A stretch of DNA of 64,000 nt from Moraxella sp. (GCF_030525845.1 NZ_JAUNDY010000004.1:1-64000), one strand, 5' to 3'; numbered from the stretch's first letter, positions 17,223 to 25,580 are shown. The notes: generated by a model not told the origin, from the letters alone. Numbers and translations: made by a program.

Positions 17223-18443
17223 TTAGCCGATGATCTTAAAAAATTGCAACAAAAACAAGATGGTAAAACCAGACAAGAATACAATCCCTGATAAGGCATA
17301 GACATTCATCATGGAGCTTAGTTTGCCATGACTTTTAGCAAGGGAGTAGTTTAAATAGGCAAAAATTGGTGCCGAAACAAACGCACTAATCATCGCAAAT
17401 TTTAAAAGCATTGCCATCTGACCCATAAAAAACGCAATCAAAATCAAAGCCCCCACAGCGATGGCACTCGTCCAAATCATGATCATTTTTCTGTCAGGCT
17501 CTGTATGACGAATCAGACCCAAACTCTCAGCAGCAGCACGTCCATAACCATCAATGCACGTGATGACCGTACCAAACATGCACAAAAATGCCACAAATGT
17601 TACCAAAATACGAGACCATTCACCAATGGTGGCAGTGTACATATTGATAAGCTGACCCACGTATGCACCGCCTTGCATGCTGATTTCTTGACCTGTGCCA
17701 TACTGCACAAATACTCCCAACGCCAAGAAAAACAGTGCCAAAATCGCTGATGTCATATAACCGACATTAAAATCAAGCAACCCTTGCTCACGTGTGGGAT
17801 TATCTTCTTTGATTTTGCGGGCAGTCCACACCGAAGAGATGACAGAAAATTCTAGCGGTGTTGGCATCCAACCCATCAGAGCAATGATAAAGCCAAGAGA
17901 TGCTAGATTCCATGGTGATACGGGAACAAAATCTGGCACAGGCGGTGTTGCTTGCAATCCTGCCACGCATACCGCAGCAATCGTCGCTACCGTTAGCGAA
18001 ATAATAATCCACTTAGTCAAATTGTCCAGCAGTTTAAAATGCCCCGCCACAAGCATAAACCATGACACCACCATCACAACAACAGATAATGTAATGGAGG
18101 ATAAACCAACAGGAATCATATATCCAAGGATTGTCGCCGCCAAAAGTGCAACCGCCCCTGTGCTGATAATCCCAGAACAAATACAAAGTACGTAAAAAAT
18201 CCACAAGTACACTCGTGATTTTTTGGCATAACCTGCGATGAGGCTATCGCCTGTCTCATAAGCGTAGTTGGTTCCGAAACGAAAAAACGGATACTTAAAA
18301 AAGTTTGCCAAAATAATCATGATGGCAAGTTGCCAACCATAAAGTGCCCCAGCCTGAGTGGAAGCCACTAAGTGTGAACCACCAATCGCTGCTGAAGCCA
18401 TCAAAATACCCGGACCAAATGCCCGCCAATTAATATTTTTCAT
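17223..18443 (-). CDS. Nramp-family divalent metal transporter, atypical binding motifs
   Basis: A 406-residue inner-membrane protein with about 11 hydrophobic helices and the Nramp pattern FGPGILMASAAIGGSH in helix 1. In canonical Mn/Fe Nramp transporters helix 1 carries D-P-G-N and helix 6 carries A/C-x-M-P-H. Here the equivalent of D-P-G-N reads A-I-G-G, and helix 6 reads MGWMPTP without the His. The protein thus belongs to an Nramp-related group rather than classical MntH, and Mg2+ or another ion, or a non-metal substrate, is possible. It is divergent from bfd, with 290 bp between the start codons, and the shared region contains a Fur-like box. Confidence 0.75.
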   Translation of the reverse strand: MKNINWRAFGPGILMASAAIGGSHLVASTQAGALYGWQLAIMIILANFFKYPFFRFGTNYAYETGDSLIAGYAKKSRVYLWIFYVLCICSGIISTGAVALLAATILGYMIPVGLSSITLSVVVMVVSWFMLVAGHFKLLDNLTKWIIISLTVATIAAVCVAGLQATPPVPDFVPVSPWNLASLGFIIALMGWMPTPLEFSVISSVWTARKIKEDNPTREQGLLDFNVGYMTSAILALFFLALGVFVQYGTGQEISMQGGAYVGQLINMYTATIGEWSRILVTFVAFLCMFGTVITCIDGYGRAAAESLGLIRHTEPDRKMIMIWTSAIAVGALILIAFFMGQMAMLLKFAMISAFVSAPIFAYLNYSLAKSHGKLSSMMNVYALSGIVFLSGFTILFLLQFFKIIG

Positions 18444-18638
18444 GATAAATTCTCAATAACAAAAATACCACAAAAGAGTAACATATTATGCTATTTTATT
18501 TTATGATTTTTACTTATCAATTTATTTTTATTATTAAAAAATCACAATAATAATTTCTGGTAGCCACTCCCCTCCCCCACTCATTTTAACAGATTTAATT
18601 TTTTAAAATTTTTTCATTCAAGTTGTTAATTAACGCTT

Positions 18639-18660
18639 GCAAATAATAATAATTATTGCT
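18639..18660. promoter_or_regulatory. Candidate Fur box upstream of bfd
   Basis: GCAAATAATAATAATTATTG plus CT, a palindrome of AATAAT/ATTATT units resembling the 19-bp Fur consensus. It lies 74 bp before the bfd start, in the region shared with the Nramp-like gene. This is a pattern-based inference. Confidence 0.4.
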
Positions 18661-18733
18661 AATATAGCGTTATCAATCGCTAATGCTAACAGTTTTTATT
18701 TTTGCTAAAAATTCTCGGTTTAAGGATATCGCC

Positions 18734-18928
18734 ATGTATGTTTGTATCTGCCATGACATCAAAGACTCCCAAATCAAAACAGCCATGCAACAGGGCATTG
18801 ATAGTTTGGAATCCCTCCAAAGCGAGCTGTTGGTTGGGACATGCTGTGGGTGTTGTGTGCCGATGGTGCAAGATTTGCTTGACGAACATCATGCAACATG
18901 CCCCACGATAGATGCAATGGCAGTTTGA
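18734..18928 (+). CDS. bfd: Bacterioferritin-associated ferredoxin
   Basis: A 64-residue [2Fe-2S] protein that donates electrons to bacterioferritin so that stored iron can be released. Starting at ATG 18734 the sequence begins MYVCICHD, as in E. coli Bfd. Cluster ligands fit C-x-C at residues 4 and 6 and a C-x2-C spacing within TCCGCC near residue 40. The longer in-frame start at 18683 gives a non-homologous head. It stands directly upstream of two bacterioferritin genes, the expected partners, and downstream of a Fur-like box, which suggests induction under iron shortage. Confidence 0.9.
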   Translation: MYVCICHDIKDSQIKTAMQQGIDSLESLQSELLVGTCCGCCVPMVQDLLDEHHATCPTIDAMAV

Positions 18929-18946
18929 CAATCATCTCGTAAGGTA

Positions 18947-18990
18947 ACGATAATGTAATAAAATATTAATTTTGTTACATTATTGTTTCT
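18947..18990 (+). terminator. Likely terminator after bfd
   Basis: ATAATGTAATAAAA and TTTTGTTACATTAT pair with one mismatch, followed by a T-rich run. It separates bfd from the bfr genes. Confidence 0.5.
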
Positions 18991-19217
18991 TTATTTTTTG
19001 TACTTTATGCAAGCTCCATTTAATTGAAATCATTAATAGCTATTTATTTTCAATTTTATAAAATTAAACAAAAATGAATATCGATCATCAATAACAACAA
19101 ATTAGCAACCATTATCAAGAATTAACAAAAATATAAATAAAATCATAAGGCTATAATAAGACCCAATTACCCGATATTTCACTGTTTCTTGATGGAGTAT
19201 TAGGTGTGAATTTTTGT
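18991..19217. other. AT-rich gap between bfd and bfrA
   Basis: No coding frame or RNA gene was recognised. The stretch is very A/T-rich and leads into the Fur-like box and leader of the bacterioferritin genes. Confidence 0.4.
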
Positions 19218-19236
19218 TATTATGATAGCCATTCTC
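19218..19236. promoter_or_regulatory. Candidate Fur box upstream of the bacterioferritin genes
   Basis: TATTATGATAGCCATTCTC matches the Fur consensus GATAATGATAATCATTATC at 14 of 19 positions, including the central ATGATA-CATT. It lies 127 bp before the bfrA start. Confidence 0.5.
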
Positions 19237-19362
19237 ATACTGCAAGTCGTTCGCAGTTCATTTGCCATACAATTTTACCCTTGCCCAAATCCACACTTGT
19301 GCTATGATATGCACCATGCAGCATTCGCTGATATATCCATCAATATCATAAGGGTATTTAAT

Positions 19363-19857
19363 ATGAAATCATCTCAAAAAGTCATTGACTATCTTAACTT
19401 TCTTTTGGCAGGCGAGCTAGGTGCCAGAGACCAATACTTTATCCACTCACAAATGTACGCTGAATGGGAGCTTGGCAAACTACACGACCGTATCTATCAT
19501 GAGATGGAGGATGAGACGTTGCATGCTCGCCTTATCATCAACCGCATCATCATGTTAGGTGGCACGCCAAACATGCAAGTGGGCGAGATTAACATTGGTG
19601 CAGACGTGCCTGCCATGCTAAAAAGCGACCTTGACCTAGAATATGCCGTTCAAGAGCACCTAAAAGAGGGTATCGCCATCTGTGAGGCGGAGCGTGATTA
19701 TGTCACTCGTGATATGCTCGTAGGTCAATTAAAAGACACCGAAGAAGACCACGCCCACTGGCTAGAAAAACAGCTACGCTTGATTGAGATGATGGGTTTA
19801 CAAAACTACCTACAAAGCCAAACCGCTGAACCAAACATGGTTGCTTCTGCTCACTAA
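19363..19857 (+). CDS. bfrA: Bacterioferritin, ferroxidase-type subunit
   Basis: A 164-residue four-helix iron-storage subunit. Aligned by eye with E. coli Bfr, the ferroxidase ligands are kept: Glu18 in AGELGA, Glu51 and His54 in EDETLHA, Glu94 in VQEH, and Glu127/His130 in EEDHAHWLE. The heme ligand Met52 is replaced by Thr, so this subunit should oxidise iron but not bind heme. The ATG at 19363 was chosen because an AAGGG site precedes it and the family begins M-K-x-x-x-K-V-I-x-Y-L-N; the longer frame from 19222 has no homology. The second subunit gene starts 12 bp after the stop, so the two are co-translated. The symbol follows gene order only. Confidence 0.88.
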   Translation: MKSSQKVIDYLNFLLAGELGARDQYFIHSQMYAEWELGKLHDRIYHEMEDETLHARLIINRIIMLGGTPNMQVGEINIGADVPAMLKSDLDLEYAVQEHLKEGIAICEAERDYVTRDMLVGQLKDTEEDHAHWLEKQLRLIEMMGLQNYLQSQTAEPNMVASAH

Positions 19858-19869
19858 TGGAGGCGTGAT

Positions 19870-20343
19870 ATGAAAGGCGACAAAGACGTTATCCGTCAGC
19901 TAAATTTGGTCTTAGGGCAATCTCTAATTGCCATCAACCAGTATTTTTTGCATGCTCGTATCGTTAAAAACTGGGGCGTAGAGGAGCTTAACGACTCATT
20001 TTTTAAGCAATCCATTGCTGAGATGAAATGGTCTGATGAATTGATTGAGCGTATTTTACTGCTTGAAGGTTTGCCAAACTTGCAAGATTTGGGTAAACTT
20101 ATGATTGGCGAGAGCGTCCAAGAAATCCTAGATTGCGATTTACGTTTAGAAAAACGCAAACAAGACGTGTTGATTGAAGCGATTGGTGTATGTACCGAAA
20201 AACGTGATTTTGTTTCTCGTGAACTGCTCATCAAGCTTAAAGATGGTAATGAGGAGTACGCCGACTGGCTCGAAACCCAGCTTGAAAAAATCGACGATAT
20301 TGGCATTCAAAACTACATTCAATCCCAAGCTACCGAAGATTGA
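19870..20343 (+). CDS. bfrB: Bacterioferritin, heme-binding-type subunit
   Basis: A 157-residue bacterioferritin starting MKGDKDVIRQLN. In contrast to the gene before it, ferroxidase positions are lost: Glu18 is Ser (GQSLIA), His54 is Trp (EMKWSD) and His130 is Tyr (EEYADW). The heme ligand Met52 is kept in AEMKW. It should therefore bind heme at subunit interfaces while its partner provides iron oxidation. Two-subunit bacterioferritins are known in other bacteria such as Neisseria. Together with bfd they form an iron store and release set. A strong terminator follows. Confidence 0.88.
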   Translation: MKGDKDVIRQLNLVLGQSLIAINQYFLHARIVKNWGVEELNDSFFKQSIAEMKWSDELIERILLLEGLPNLQDLGKLMIGESVQEILDCDLRLEKRKQDVLIEAIGVCTEKRDFVSRELLIKLKDGNEEYADWLETQLEKIDDIGIQNYIQSQATED

Positions 20344-20351
20344 TAGAATCA

Positions 20352-20387
20352 CAAAAACACCCCAAACATTAAATTTGGGGTGTTTTT
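20352..20387. terminator. Terminator after bfrB
   Basis: AACACCCCAAA and TTTGGGGTGTT form an 11-bp stem followed by T residues; A residues on the left allow use by glnS too. Confidence 0.85.
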
Positions 20388-20418
20388 AATATCACACAAA
20401 AAGCCAGCATTCTTTTAA

Positions 20419-22167
20419 TCACTTAAACCCGTCTTTTAAGCCCACAATCTGGTTAAAGACAGGTTTGTCGGCGGTATGCTCTACCCTATCTGCCACAAAG
20501 TAGCTTTCACGTTCAAACTGGAATTTGTCATCAGGGTTGGCTTGTGCCAAAGATGGCTCAACCACCGCATTGATGATTTGTACCGAATTAGGATTAATGT
20601 GTGTTAATACCCACAGCGTGTCATCGTCCGCCTCTGGATTTTGTGCTTTGATGTTGGCGATATGCTCATCTGTCAGCTCATCGTCCTCAAAGAGCAAATG
20701 TTCATACAGTCGCACGGTGGCAGGTACGCCATGCGTGGCAGATACCCAATGAATCACGCCCTTAACTTTGCGACCCTCTGGGTTATTGCCAAGCGTTTTT
20801 TCGTCAATGGTAGCGATAAGCTCCACGACTTCGCCATTTTCATCTGTGATATGTTCCTCTACTTTTAACACATAGCTGTTACGCAGACGAATCTCGGAGT
20901 TAGCGGGCGAGAGGCGTTTATAACCGTCTGGCGGATTAAGCTTAAAGTCTGATTTATCAATATAAATTTCTTTGGTAAAAGGAATATGGCGGTCTGTACC
21001 GTTTGTGTTGGTTTGGGTCAGCCACAGTACGCCATCATCAAGGCGAGCTTTGACCGTGTCTTTTTTAAGTGTTTCAAAATCTGCCACCGCCTCCTCAAAA
21101 TTTTTGATGGTAACTTTGAGCGGACGAAGTACCGCCATACCACGATTGGCGGTATTTTCTAGGGCATTACGAATGCTAAATTCAAGCTGACCAAAGCTGA
21201 CCACGCCGTCCGCCTTAGACACGCCAATGCGTTCACAAAAATCTCGCAAGCCCTCTGGTGTATAGCCACGCCGTCTCATGCCAGCGATGGTGGGCATGCG
21301 TGGGTCGTCCCAACCTGACACCACGCCCATCTCGACAAGGCGTTTTAATTTACGCTTGGAAGTTAGGGTATGGTCGATGTTTAGACGACTAAACTCATAC
21401 TGGCGTGGTGGCACCTCAAAGCCCACTTTTTCTACTACCCAATCATAAAAAGGACGATGGTCTTCGAACTCCAACGTACAAATCGAATGCGTGATGTTCT
21501 CGGTAGCGTCCGACAACGGATGAGCGTAGTCATACATCGGATAAATGCACCATTTATCGCCCGTTTGGTGGTGATGAGCGTGCAACACACGATAAATCAC
21601 AGGGTCTCGCATGTTCATGTTGGGGTGATTCATGTCGATTTTGGCACGCAGTACCGCCTCGCCCTCTTTGTATTTGCCGTTTTTCATGTCGTCAAAACGA
21701 GCTAAATTTTCTTGGGTAGTGGCATTACGCTGTGGTGATTCTACCGAAGGTTTGCCAAAACCGCCACGATGCTCACGAATCTCATCAGGTGTTTGCAAAT
21801 CCACATAAGCGTCGCCTTGACGGATAAGCTGTATCGCCCATTCATAGAGTTTATCAAAATAATGAGAGGCATAACGCACCTCGCCTGCCCATTTAAAACC
21901 AAGCCATGCCACATCTGCCTTAATGCTGTCCACATAGTCTTGTTTTTCGGCGGTGGGGTTGGTGTCGTCAAAGCGTAGGTTGCACAAGCCGTTAAATTCT
22001 TGTGCCACGCCAAAATTTAGACAAATGGATTTGACATGACCGATATGCAAATAGCCATTTGGTTCGGGTGGAAAACGAGTAATGATACTGTCGTGTTTGC
22101 CAGAGGTCAAGTCATCACGAATGATTTGGCGGATAAAGTTGTTTTTTTCGGTGCTGATGTCGCTCAT
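20419..22167 (-). CDS. glnS: Glutaminyl-tRNA synthetase
   Basis: A 582-residue class I synthetase charging tRNA-Gln. The HIGH motif is in PPEPNGYLHIGH and the KMSKS equivalent is LTSKRKL, with RFDDTNPTAE between them. The C-terminal beta-barrel anticodon-binding half follows, with RLSPANSEIRLRN. The start was placed at ATG 22167 with GGAA about 9 bases upstream; a TTG four codons earlier opens the longer frame. It is a GlnRS rather than a GluRS because of its C-terminal beta-barrels, so direct charging of tRNA-Gln is expected. Confidence 0.94.
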   Translation of the reverse strand: MSDISTEKNNFIRQIIRDDLTSGKHDSIITRFPPEPNGYLHIGHVKSICLNFGVAQEFNGLCNLRFDDTNPTAEKQDYVDSIKADVAWLGFKWAGEVRYASHYFDKLYEWAIQLIRQGDAYVDLQTPDEIREHRGGFGKPSVESPQRNATTQENLARFDDMKNGKYKEGEAVLRAKIDMNHPNMNMRDPVIYRVLHAHHHQTGDKWCIYPMYDYAHPLSDATENITHSICTLEFEDHRPFYDWVVEKVGFEVPPRQYEFSRLNIDHTLTSKRKLKRLVEMGVVSGWDDPRMPTIAGMRRRGYTPEGLRDFCERIGVSKADGVVSFGQLEFSIRNALENTANRGMAVLRPLKVTIKNFEEAVADFETLKKDTVKARLDDGVLWLTQTNTNGTDRHIPFTKEIYIDKSDFKLNPPDGYKRLSPANSEIRLRNSYVLKVEEHITDENGEVVELIATIDEKTLGNNPEGRKVKGVIHWVSATHGVPATVRLYEHLLFEDDELTDEHIANIKAQNPEADDDTLWVLTHINPNSVQIINAVVEPSLAQANPDDKFQFERESYFVADRVEHTADKPVFNQIVGLKDGFK

Positions 22168-22273
22168 GATTTTTTCCAAAATTTTAAAAGGGTAAATTTG
22201 GTTATTTTAGCACACTTTTGCCACAAATTAACAAATTCCCTTGCAAAATCTCATTGCCAATTACCGCCAAAAA

Positions 22274-22292
22274 TAGTACAATAATACGTACT
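22274..22292. promoter_or_regulatory. Candidate YefM operator
   Basis: AGTAC (22274-22278) and GTACT (22288-22292) form an inverted repeat 19 bp before the antitoxin start. E. coli YefM recognises TGTACA-type hexamers in a similar arrangement, so autorepression is likely. Confidence 0.5.
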
Positions 22293-22310
22293 TATTTAAG
22301 GAGAAATGTC

Positions 22311-22562
22311 ATGCAAGTGATGAATTATAGTGAATTTCGCCAAAACCTCGCCTCCGCCCTTGATTATGTCGAGGACACACACGCCCCTGTGATTGTCAAA
22401 CGAGGTAAGACTTCGGCGGTGGTTATGAGTCTTGATGAGTATAATTCTCATATGGAAACCATACATCTACTATCAAACCACACCAATGCCGAACGATTAA
22501 AACAAAGCATTGAGCAATACAAACAACACAAAACCATTCAAAGAGAGTTGATTGATGCTTAG
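22311..22562 (+). CDS. yefM: Type II antitoxin, YefM/Phd family
   Basis: An 83-residue antitoxin. The N-terminal Phd/YefM fold (MNYSEFRQNLASALDYV, then APVIVKRGKTSAVVMSLDEY) dimerises and binds DNA. The C-terminal part beyond residue 55 is charged and helical, as needed to wrap the toxin. The start follows an AAGGAG site; upstream in-frame codons to 22218 are non-homologous. The gene ends within the toxin start by an eight-base overlap, giving the usual coupled antitoxin-toxin order. Confidence 0.88.
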   Translation: MQVMNYSEFRQNLASALDYVEDTHAPVIVKRGKTSAVVMSLDEYNSHMETIHLLSNHTNAERLKQSIEQYKQHKTIQRELIDA

Positions 22563-22812
22563 TTGGACGGATAACGCTTGGGAGGATTATTTGTATTGGC
22601 AAAGTCAAGATAAGAAAACCTTAAAACGCATTAACGCCTTAATTAAAGACTGTCAGCGTAGCCCCTTTGACGGCATTGGCAAGCCCGAACCATTGCGGTA
22701 TAATTTGGCAGGTTTGTGGTCAAGGCGAATTGATGATAATCACCGTCTGGTTTATAATTTTGAAAATGAAGTTTTAACCATTTTTGCCTGCCGTTATCAT
22801 TATGACTCATAA
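22555..22812 (+). CDS. yoeB: mRNA interferase toxin YoeB
   Basis: An 85-residue RelE-superfamily toxin that cleaves mRNA in the ribosomal A site. The catalytic set of E. coli YoeB (Glu46, Arg65, His83, Tyr84) is present with a one-residue offset as E45, R64, H82 and Y83. GKPEPLRYNLAGLWSRRI and HRLVY are nearly the same as in E. coli. All residues needed for activity seem intact, so the locus is probably functional. It starts at ATG 22555, overlapping the antitoxin gene by eight bases. Confidence 0.9.
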   Translation: MLSWTDNAWEDYLYWQSQDKKTLKRINALIKDCQRSPFDGIGKPEPLRYNLAGLWSRRIDDNHRLVYNFENEVLTIFACRYHYDS

Positions 22813-22816
22813 GTTT

Positions 22817-22845
22817 TTGCTAAATTATTCGCAAGTTGGTATAAT
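22817..22845 (+). promoter_or_regulatory. Predicted sigma-70 promoter of ppiB
   Basis: TTGCTA (22817-22822), a 17-bp spacer and TATAAT (22840-22845), 34 bp before the ppiB start codon and just after the YoeB stop. Confidence 0.65.
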
Positions 22846-22879
22846 AGCCAATAATTTTCACTTCACCTAAGGAATCCCT

Positions 22880-23389
22880 ATGGACATGCCTGTTGTACAA
22901 TTTGACACCACACACGGTGCGATTGTCATTGAACTTAACGCCGAAAAAGCCCCTGTAACTGTTGCCAACTTCCTAGACTATGTCGAAAGCGGTCATTATG
23001 ATGGCACGATTTTTCATCGTGTGATTGATGGCTTTATGATTCAAGGTGGCGGTATGGACAGCGAGATGAACGAAAAGCGTACTGGCACACCAATCAAAAA
23101 CGAAGCCGACAACGGTCTTAAAAACGAAGTTGGCACGATTGCGATGGCTCGCACTTCCGACCCACATTCTGCCACTGCTCAATTTTTCATCAATGTTAAA
23201 AATAACGACTTTTTGAATTATAGCAGTCCAACCCCGCAAGGCTGGGGCTATGCCGTATTTGGTAAAGTTACCGATGGCATGGACGTGGTTAATCAAATCA
23301 AAGGTGTACCGACTGGGCGTTATGGCTATCATGCTGATGTACCCACCACACCGATTGTGATTAACTCTGCCAAAGTGATTTCTAAGTAA
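22880..23389 (+). CDS. ppiB: Peptidyl-prolyl cis-trans isomerase, cyclophilin type
   Basis: A 169-residue cyclophilin without a signal peptide, so cytosolic (PpiB-like). The active-site segment [14 protein letters not shown] holds the catalytic Arg, and [18 protein letters not shown] completes the site. It speeds proline isomerisation during protein folding. ATG 22880 follows AAGGAAT. Its own promoter separates it from the toxin-antitoxin pair. Confidence 0.92.
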   Translation: MDMPVVQFDTTHGAIVIELNAEKAPVTVANFLDYVESGHYDGTIFHRVIDGFMIQGGGMDSEMNEKRTGTPIKNEADNGLKNEVGTIAMARTSDPHSATAQFFINVKNNDFLNYSSPTPQGWGYAVFGKVTDGMDVVNQIKGVPTGRYGYHADVPTTPIVINSAKVISK

Positions 23390-23455
23390 TGCTTTTTAAG
23401 TAATCTTAGTAAATTTTTGCTAAAATAAGGGTAATTTTCTCGCTCTTATTTTTTT

Positions 23456-24256
23456 ATGCAAAATTTTGACCACTTACTAACCACACGCCCCCACGACATT
23501 CATACGGTATTTGTCAGCGATTTGCATTTGTCAGATGGCACGCCCTTACTTATTCAAGCATTTTTGGCATTATTAAAAGATTTGACCGTCTTGCCAAATT
23601 TGCAAAAGCTGTTTATTTTGGGGGATTGGCTGGATGGCTGGATTGGCGATGATGATTATTTAAGTTTAACGGATAATGAAAAATCCACGCACTTTTTGAC
23701 ACCAATTTTAACTGCTTTACAAAAATTATCCACCAAAACAACCATATATATCATGCATGGCAATCGAGATTTTGCCATTCGTCAGGGGCTTTGTGATACT
23801 TTAAATGGCAAACTCATCAAAGAGCCTTATTTTTTAAAGTTGGATAAAAATTATCGTCTTGAACATGGCGACCGCCTTTGTACTGATGATAAAAATTATC
23901 AACGCTACCGCAACATCATACGAAACCCTGTGATTTCATGGCTTTTGTTAAAACAGCCCCTTACCAAACGCCGACAGCTTGCCCAAAAAATCAAAGCCAA
24001 ATCCCACCATGACAAATCCAGCAAATCCACCGCCATCATGGATGCCAATGCGTTGGCAGTCAAACATGCCTTAGAGACTTGTGATGTGTTGATACATGGA
24101 CATACACACAGACCTTGTGCGCACGATGAACAGGGCAAGCAAAGATTGGTACTGGGCGACTGGCGATGTGATGATCGTACCGCTCATGCTGTGATTGGGG
24201 CGATGGTGGCGAATGAGGGGGTGGATTTGTGGAAGTTTTGTTATCGCTTGTGGTAA
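23456..24256 (+). CDS. lpxH: UDP-2,3-diacylglucosamine diphosphatase
   Basis: A 266-residue calcineurin-like phosphoesterase of lipid A synthesis, converting UDP-2,3-diacylglucosamine to lipid X at the inner membrane. Metal-binding motifs appear in order: SDLHLS, GDWLDGWIGDD, GNRDFAI, EHGD and HGHTHRP. These match LpxH rather than LpxI or LpxG. It lies 66 bp after ppiB. Basic residues near 160-185 would aid membrane association. Confidence 0.92.
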   Translation: MQNFDHLLTTRPHDIHTVFVSDLHLSDGTPLLIQAFLALLKDLTVLPNLQKLFILGDWLDGWIGDDDYLSLTDNEKSTHFLTPILTALQKLSTKTTIYIMHGNRDFAIRQGLCDTLNGKLIKEPYFLKLDKNYRLEHGDRLCTDDKNYQRYRNIIRNPVISWLLLKQPLTKRRQLAQKIKAKSHHDKSSKSTAIMDANALAVKHALETCDVLIHGHTHRPCAHDEQGKQRLVLGDWRCDDRTAHAVIGAMVANEGVDLWKFCYRLW

Positions 24257-24298
24257 TGCTCGTCAACTTTTCGTTGATACGAGCAAAACACATTTAAA

Positions 24299-24715
24299 TC
24301 AAACAATCACAGCACGGATTTTACTTGCCAGTTCTGCCAGCTCGTTTTGGTCAGCAAATCCACCCTCGTGTTTACCCAATTCATGCACGTGCGTAGGAAT
24401 TAAGTGCATGTGATAGTGAAAAACGCTTTGCCCTGCTTTGGCGTGGTTTAATTGCATTTGTACCACACCCTCCACCCCTAAGGCTCTCCTTTGAGCCTCT
24501 ACTACTTTTTGGGCAGTAGCAAACACCGCTGTCGCATATTCTAAGGGTAAATCCGTCAGCTCCACCGCTTGACATTTTGGAATAACCAGCACATGACCAA
24601 CCGCCTGTGGCATCACATCCATAAACGCGAGCGTCTTATCATCTTCATACACCCGATGGCAAGGGATTTCTTCACGTAAGATTTTAGCAAAGATATTTGT
24701 ATCATCATAAGTCAT
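24299..24715 (-). CDS. HIT family protein (histidine triad hydrolase)
   Basis: A 138-residue Hint-type protein. IFAKILREEIPCHRVYEDD opens the fold, and the histidine triad reads HYHMHLIP near residue 103. Such proteins hydrolyse AMP-linked phosphoramidates, and the physiological substrate is unknown. The start was set at ATG 24715, preceded by AGGAG at the right distance; the longer frame from 24739 is not supported. It is convergent with lpxH. Confidence 0.85.
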   Translation of the reverse strand: MTYDDTNIFAKILREEIPCHRVYEDDKTLAFMDVMPQAVGHVLVIPKCQAVELTDLPLEYATAVFATAQKVVEAQRRALGVEGVVQMQLNHAKAGQSVFHYHMHLIPTHVHELGKHEGGFADQNELAELASKIRAVIV

Positions 24716-24828
24716 CAACATCTCCTGACAAATTAACAAGTAAGTTATTGTAACATAAAAACATAAAACTTTTTAAAATTCCTCGAATTTTATGTTATAT
24801 TACACCTCCAAATTTCATCGAGACTGAC

Positions 24829-25473
24829 ATGACCACTCGTTTTATCCTACAAGAATTAATAACCGACATGCCCTCCTTTCGGATACACAATACAAAAATT
24901 GACACTTTTATTTACGAACAAGATTTACCCATCATGTTTTTGGCTCAATACGACCGCTTAAACGATGGCATTAAAGCACAAAAACCACTTGGCGATTTTT
25001 TCCATCATTTAAACCAAAAAGTAACCGTCGCCGAAACCTGTGCCATCTTGGGGGTTGATGCACATCATCTAAAACCCGCCACGCACATTAAGTTTACAGG
25101 GACGACTGTCATGGTTTGGGACGATTTACCACTGGCTTTGCACTTGCATTTTACCAATACCGCCAAAGACCATCAGGTCAGCCAATACTCATCGACAAAA
25201 GCCATTGGGGAGCAGATTGCTCACATCATGCTATCAGGGAGCGTTAGTGTGCTGCATAAATCGCACGACAAAACCCTAGTTAGCATGGATTTATCTGATG
25301 ATGAATTTTTAATATCTCCCAATACTCACTACACCGCCCTACCCAATAGCCACGCCCTTGCTACCACACAGATACTAAACCACATCAGGCACACAAACCC
25401 CAAATCTATGGAAGTTTTGGAAATGGCTCTGCACGATGCAGTTTTAACTTATTTTGCCACGCATTTTAACTAA
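24829..25473 (+). CDS. Hypothetical protein, 214 residues
   Basis: No family is recognised. The protein has no signal peptide or membrane helix and looks soluble, with a mix of helices and strands. Its start is clear (GACTGACATGAC context after a TATATTACAC-like promoter region), codon use resembles the neighbours, and its length suggests a real gene. It ends 11 bp before the displaced dusB 5' end. A conserved hypothetical protein of the Moraxellaceae is the most that can be proposed. Confidence 0.55.
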   Translation: MTTRFILQELITDMPSFRIHNTKIDTFIYEQDLPIMFLAQYDRLNDGIKAQKPLGDFFHHLNQKVTVAETCAILGVDAHHLKPATHIKFTGTTVMVWDDLPLALHLHFTNTAKDHQVSQYSSTKAIGEQIAHIMLSGSVSVLHKSHDKTLVSMDLSDDEFLISPNTHYTALPNSHALATTQILNHIRHTNPKSMEVLEMALHDAVLTYFATHFN

Positions 25474-25484
25474 TTCTGACGCTT

Positions 25485-25580
25485 ATGCCCAACCATCTTT
25501 TACTTACCCCCCTAAACATCGGCAAACACACTATTAAAAACCGCCTCATCGTTGCACCGATGGCAGGTGGGACATATTAA
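25485..25580 (+). pseudogene. Displaced 5' end of the original dusB gene
   Basis: 31 codons read M-P-N-H-L-L-L-T-P-L-N-I-G then KNRLIVAPMAG, matching the N-terminus of DusB (E. coli I-G-x-x-x-L-R-N-R-L-I-x-A-P-M-A-G). The match stops after APMAG, where a 14-bp segment is repeated inside the intact dusB at 30243. The frame then runs into TAA after three codons. This is best explained as the chromosomal dusB start left behind by insertion of the prophage. An old-yellow-enzyme N-terminus is a weaker alternative, since that family also has a K-N-R-x-x-x-A-P-M motif. Confidence 0.6.
25554..25567 (+). repeat. attL-like copy of a 14-bp direct repeat
   Basis: GCACCGATGGCAGG, identical to 30243-30256 within dusB, marks the left edge of the prophage remnant. 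Confidence 0.55.

Noticed and set aside
20131..20343. Possible truncated third ferritin-like gene on the other strand
   Set aside because: The minus-strand frames here are shadows of bfrB; no ferritin motif is present.
24258..24285. Inverted repeat GCTCGT/ACGAGC between lpxH and the HIT gene
   Set aside because: The arms pair only with an internal mismatch and there is no T-run on either strand, so a terminator call is not supported.
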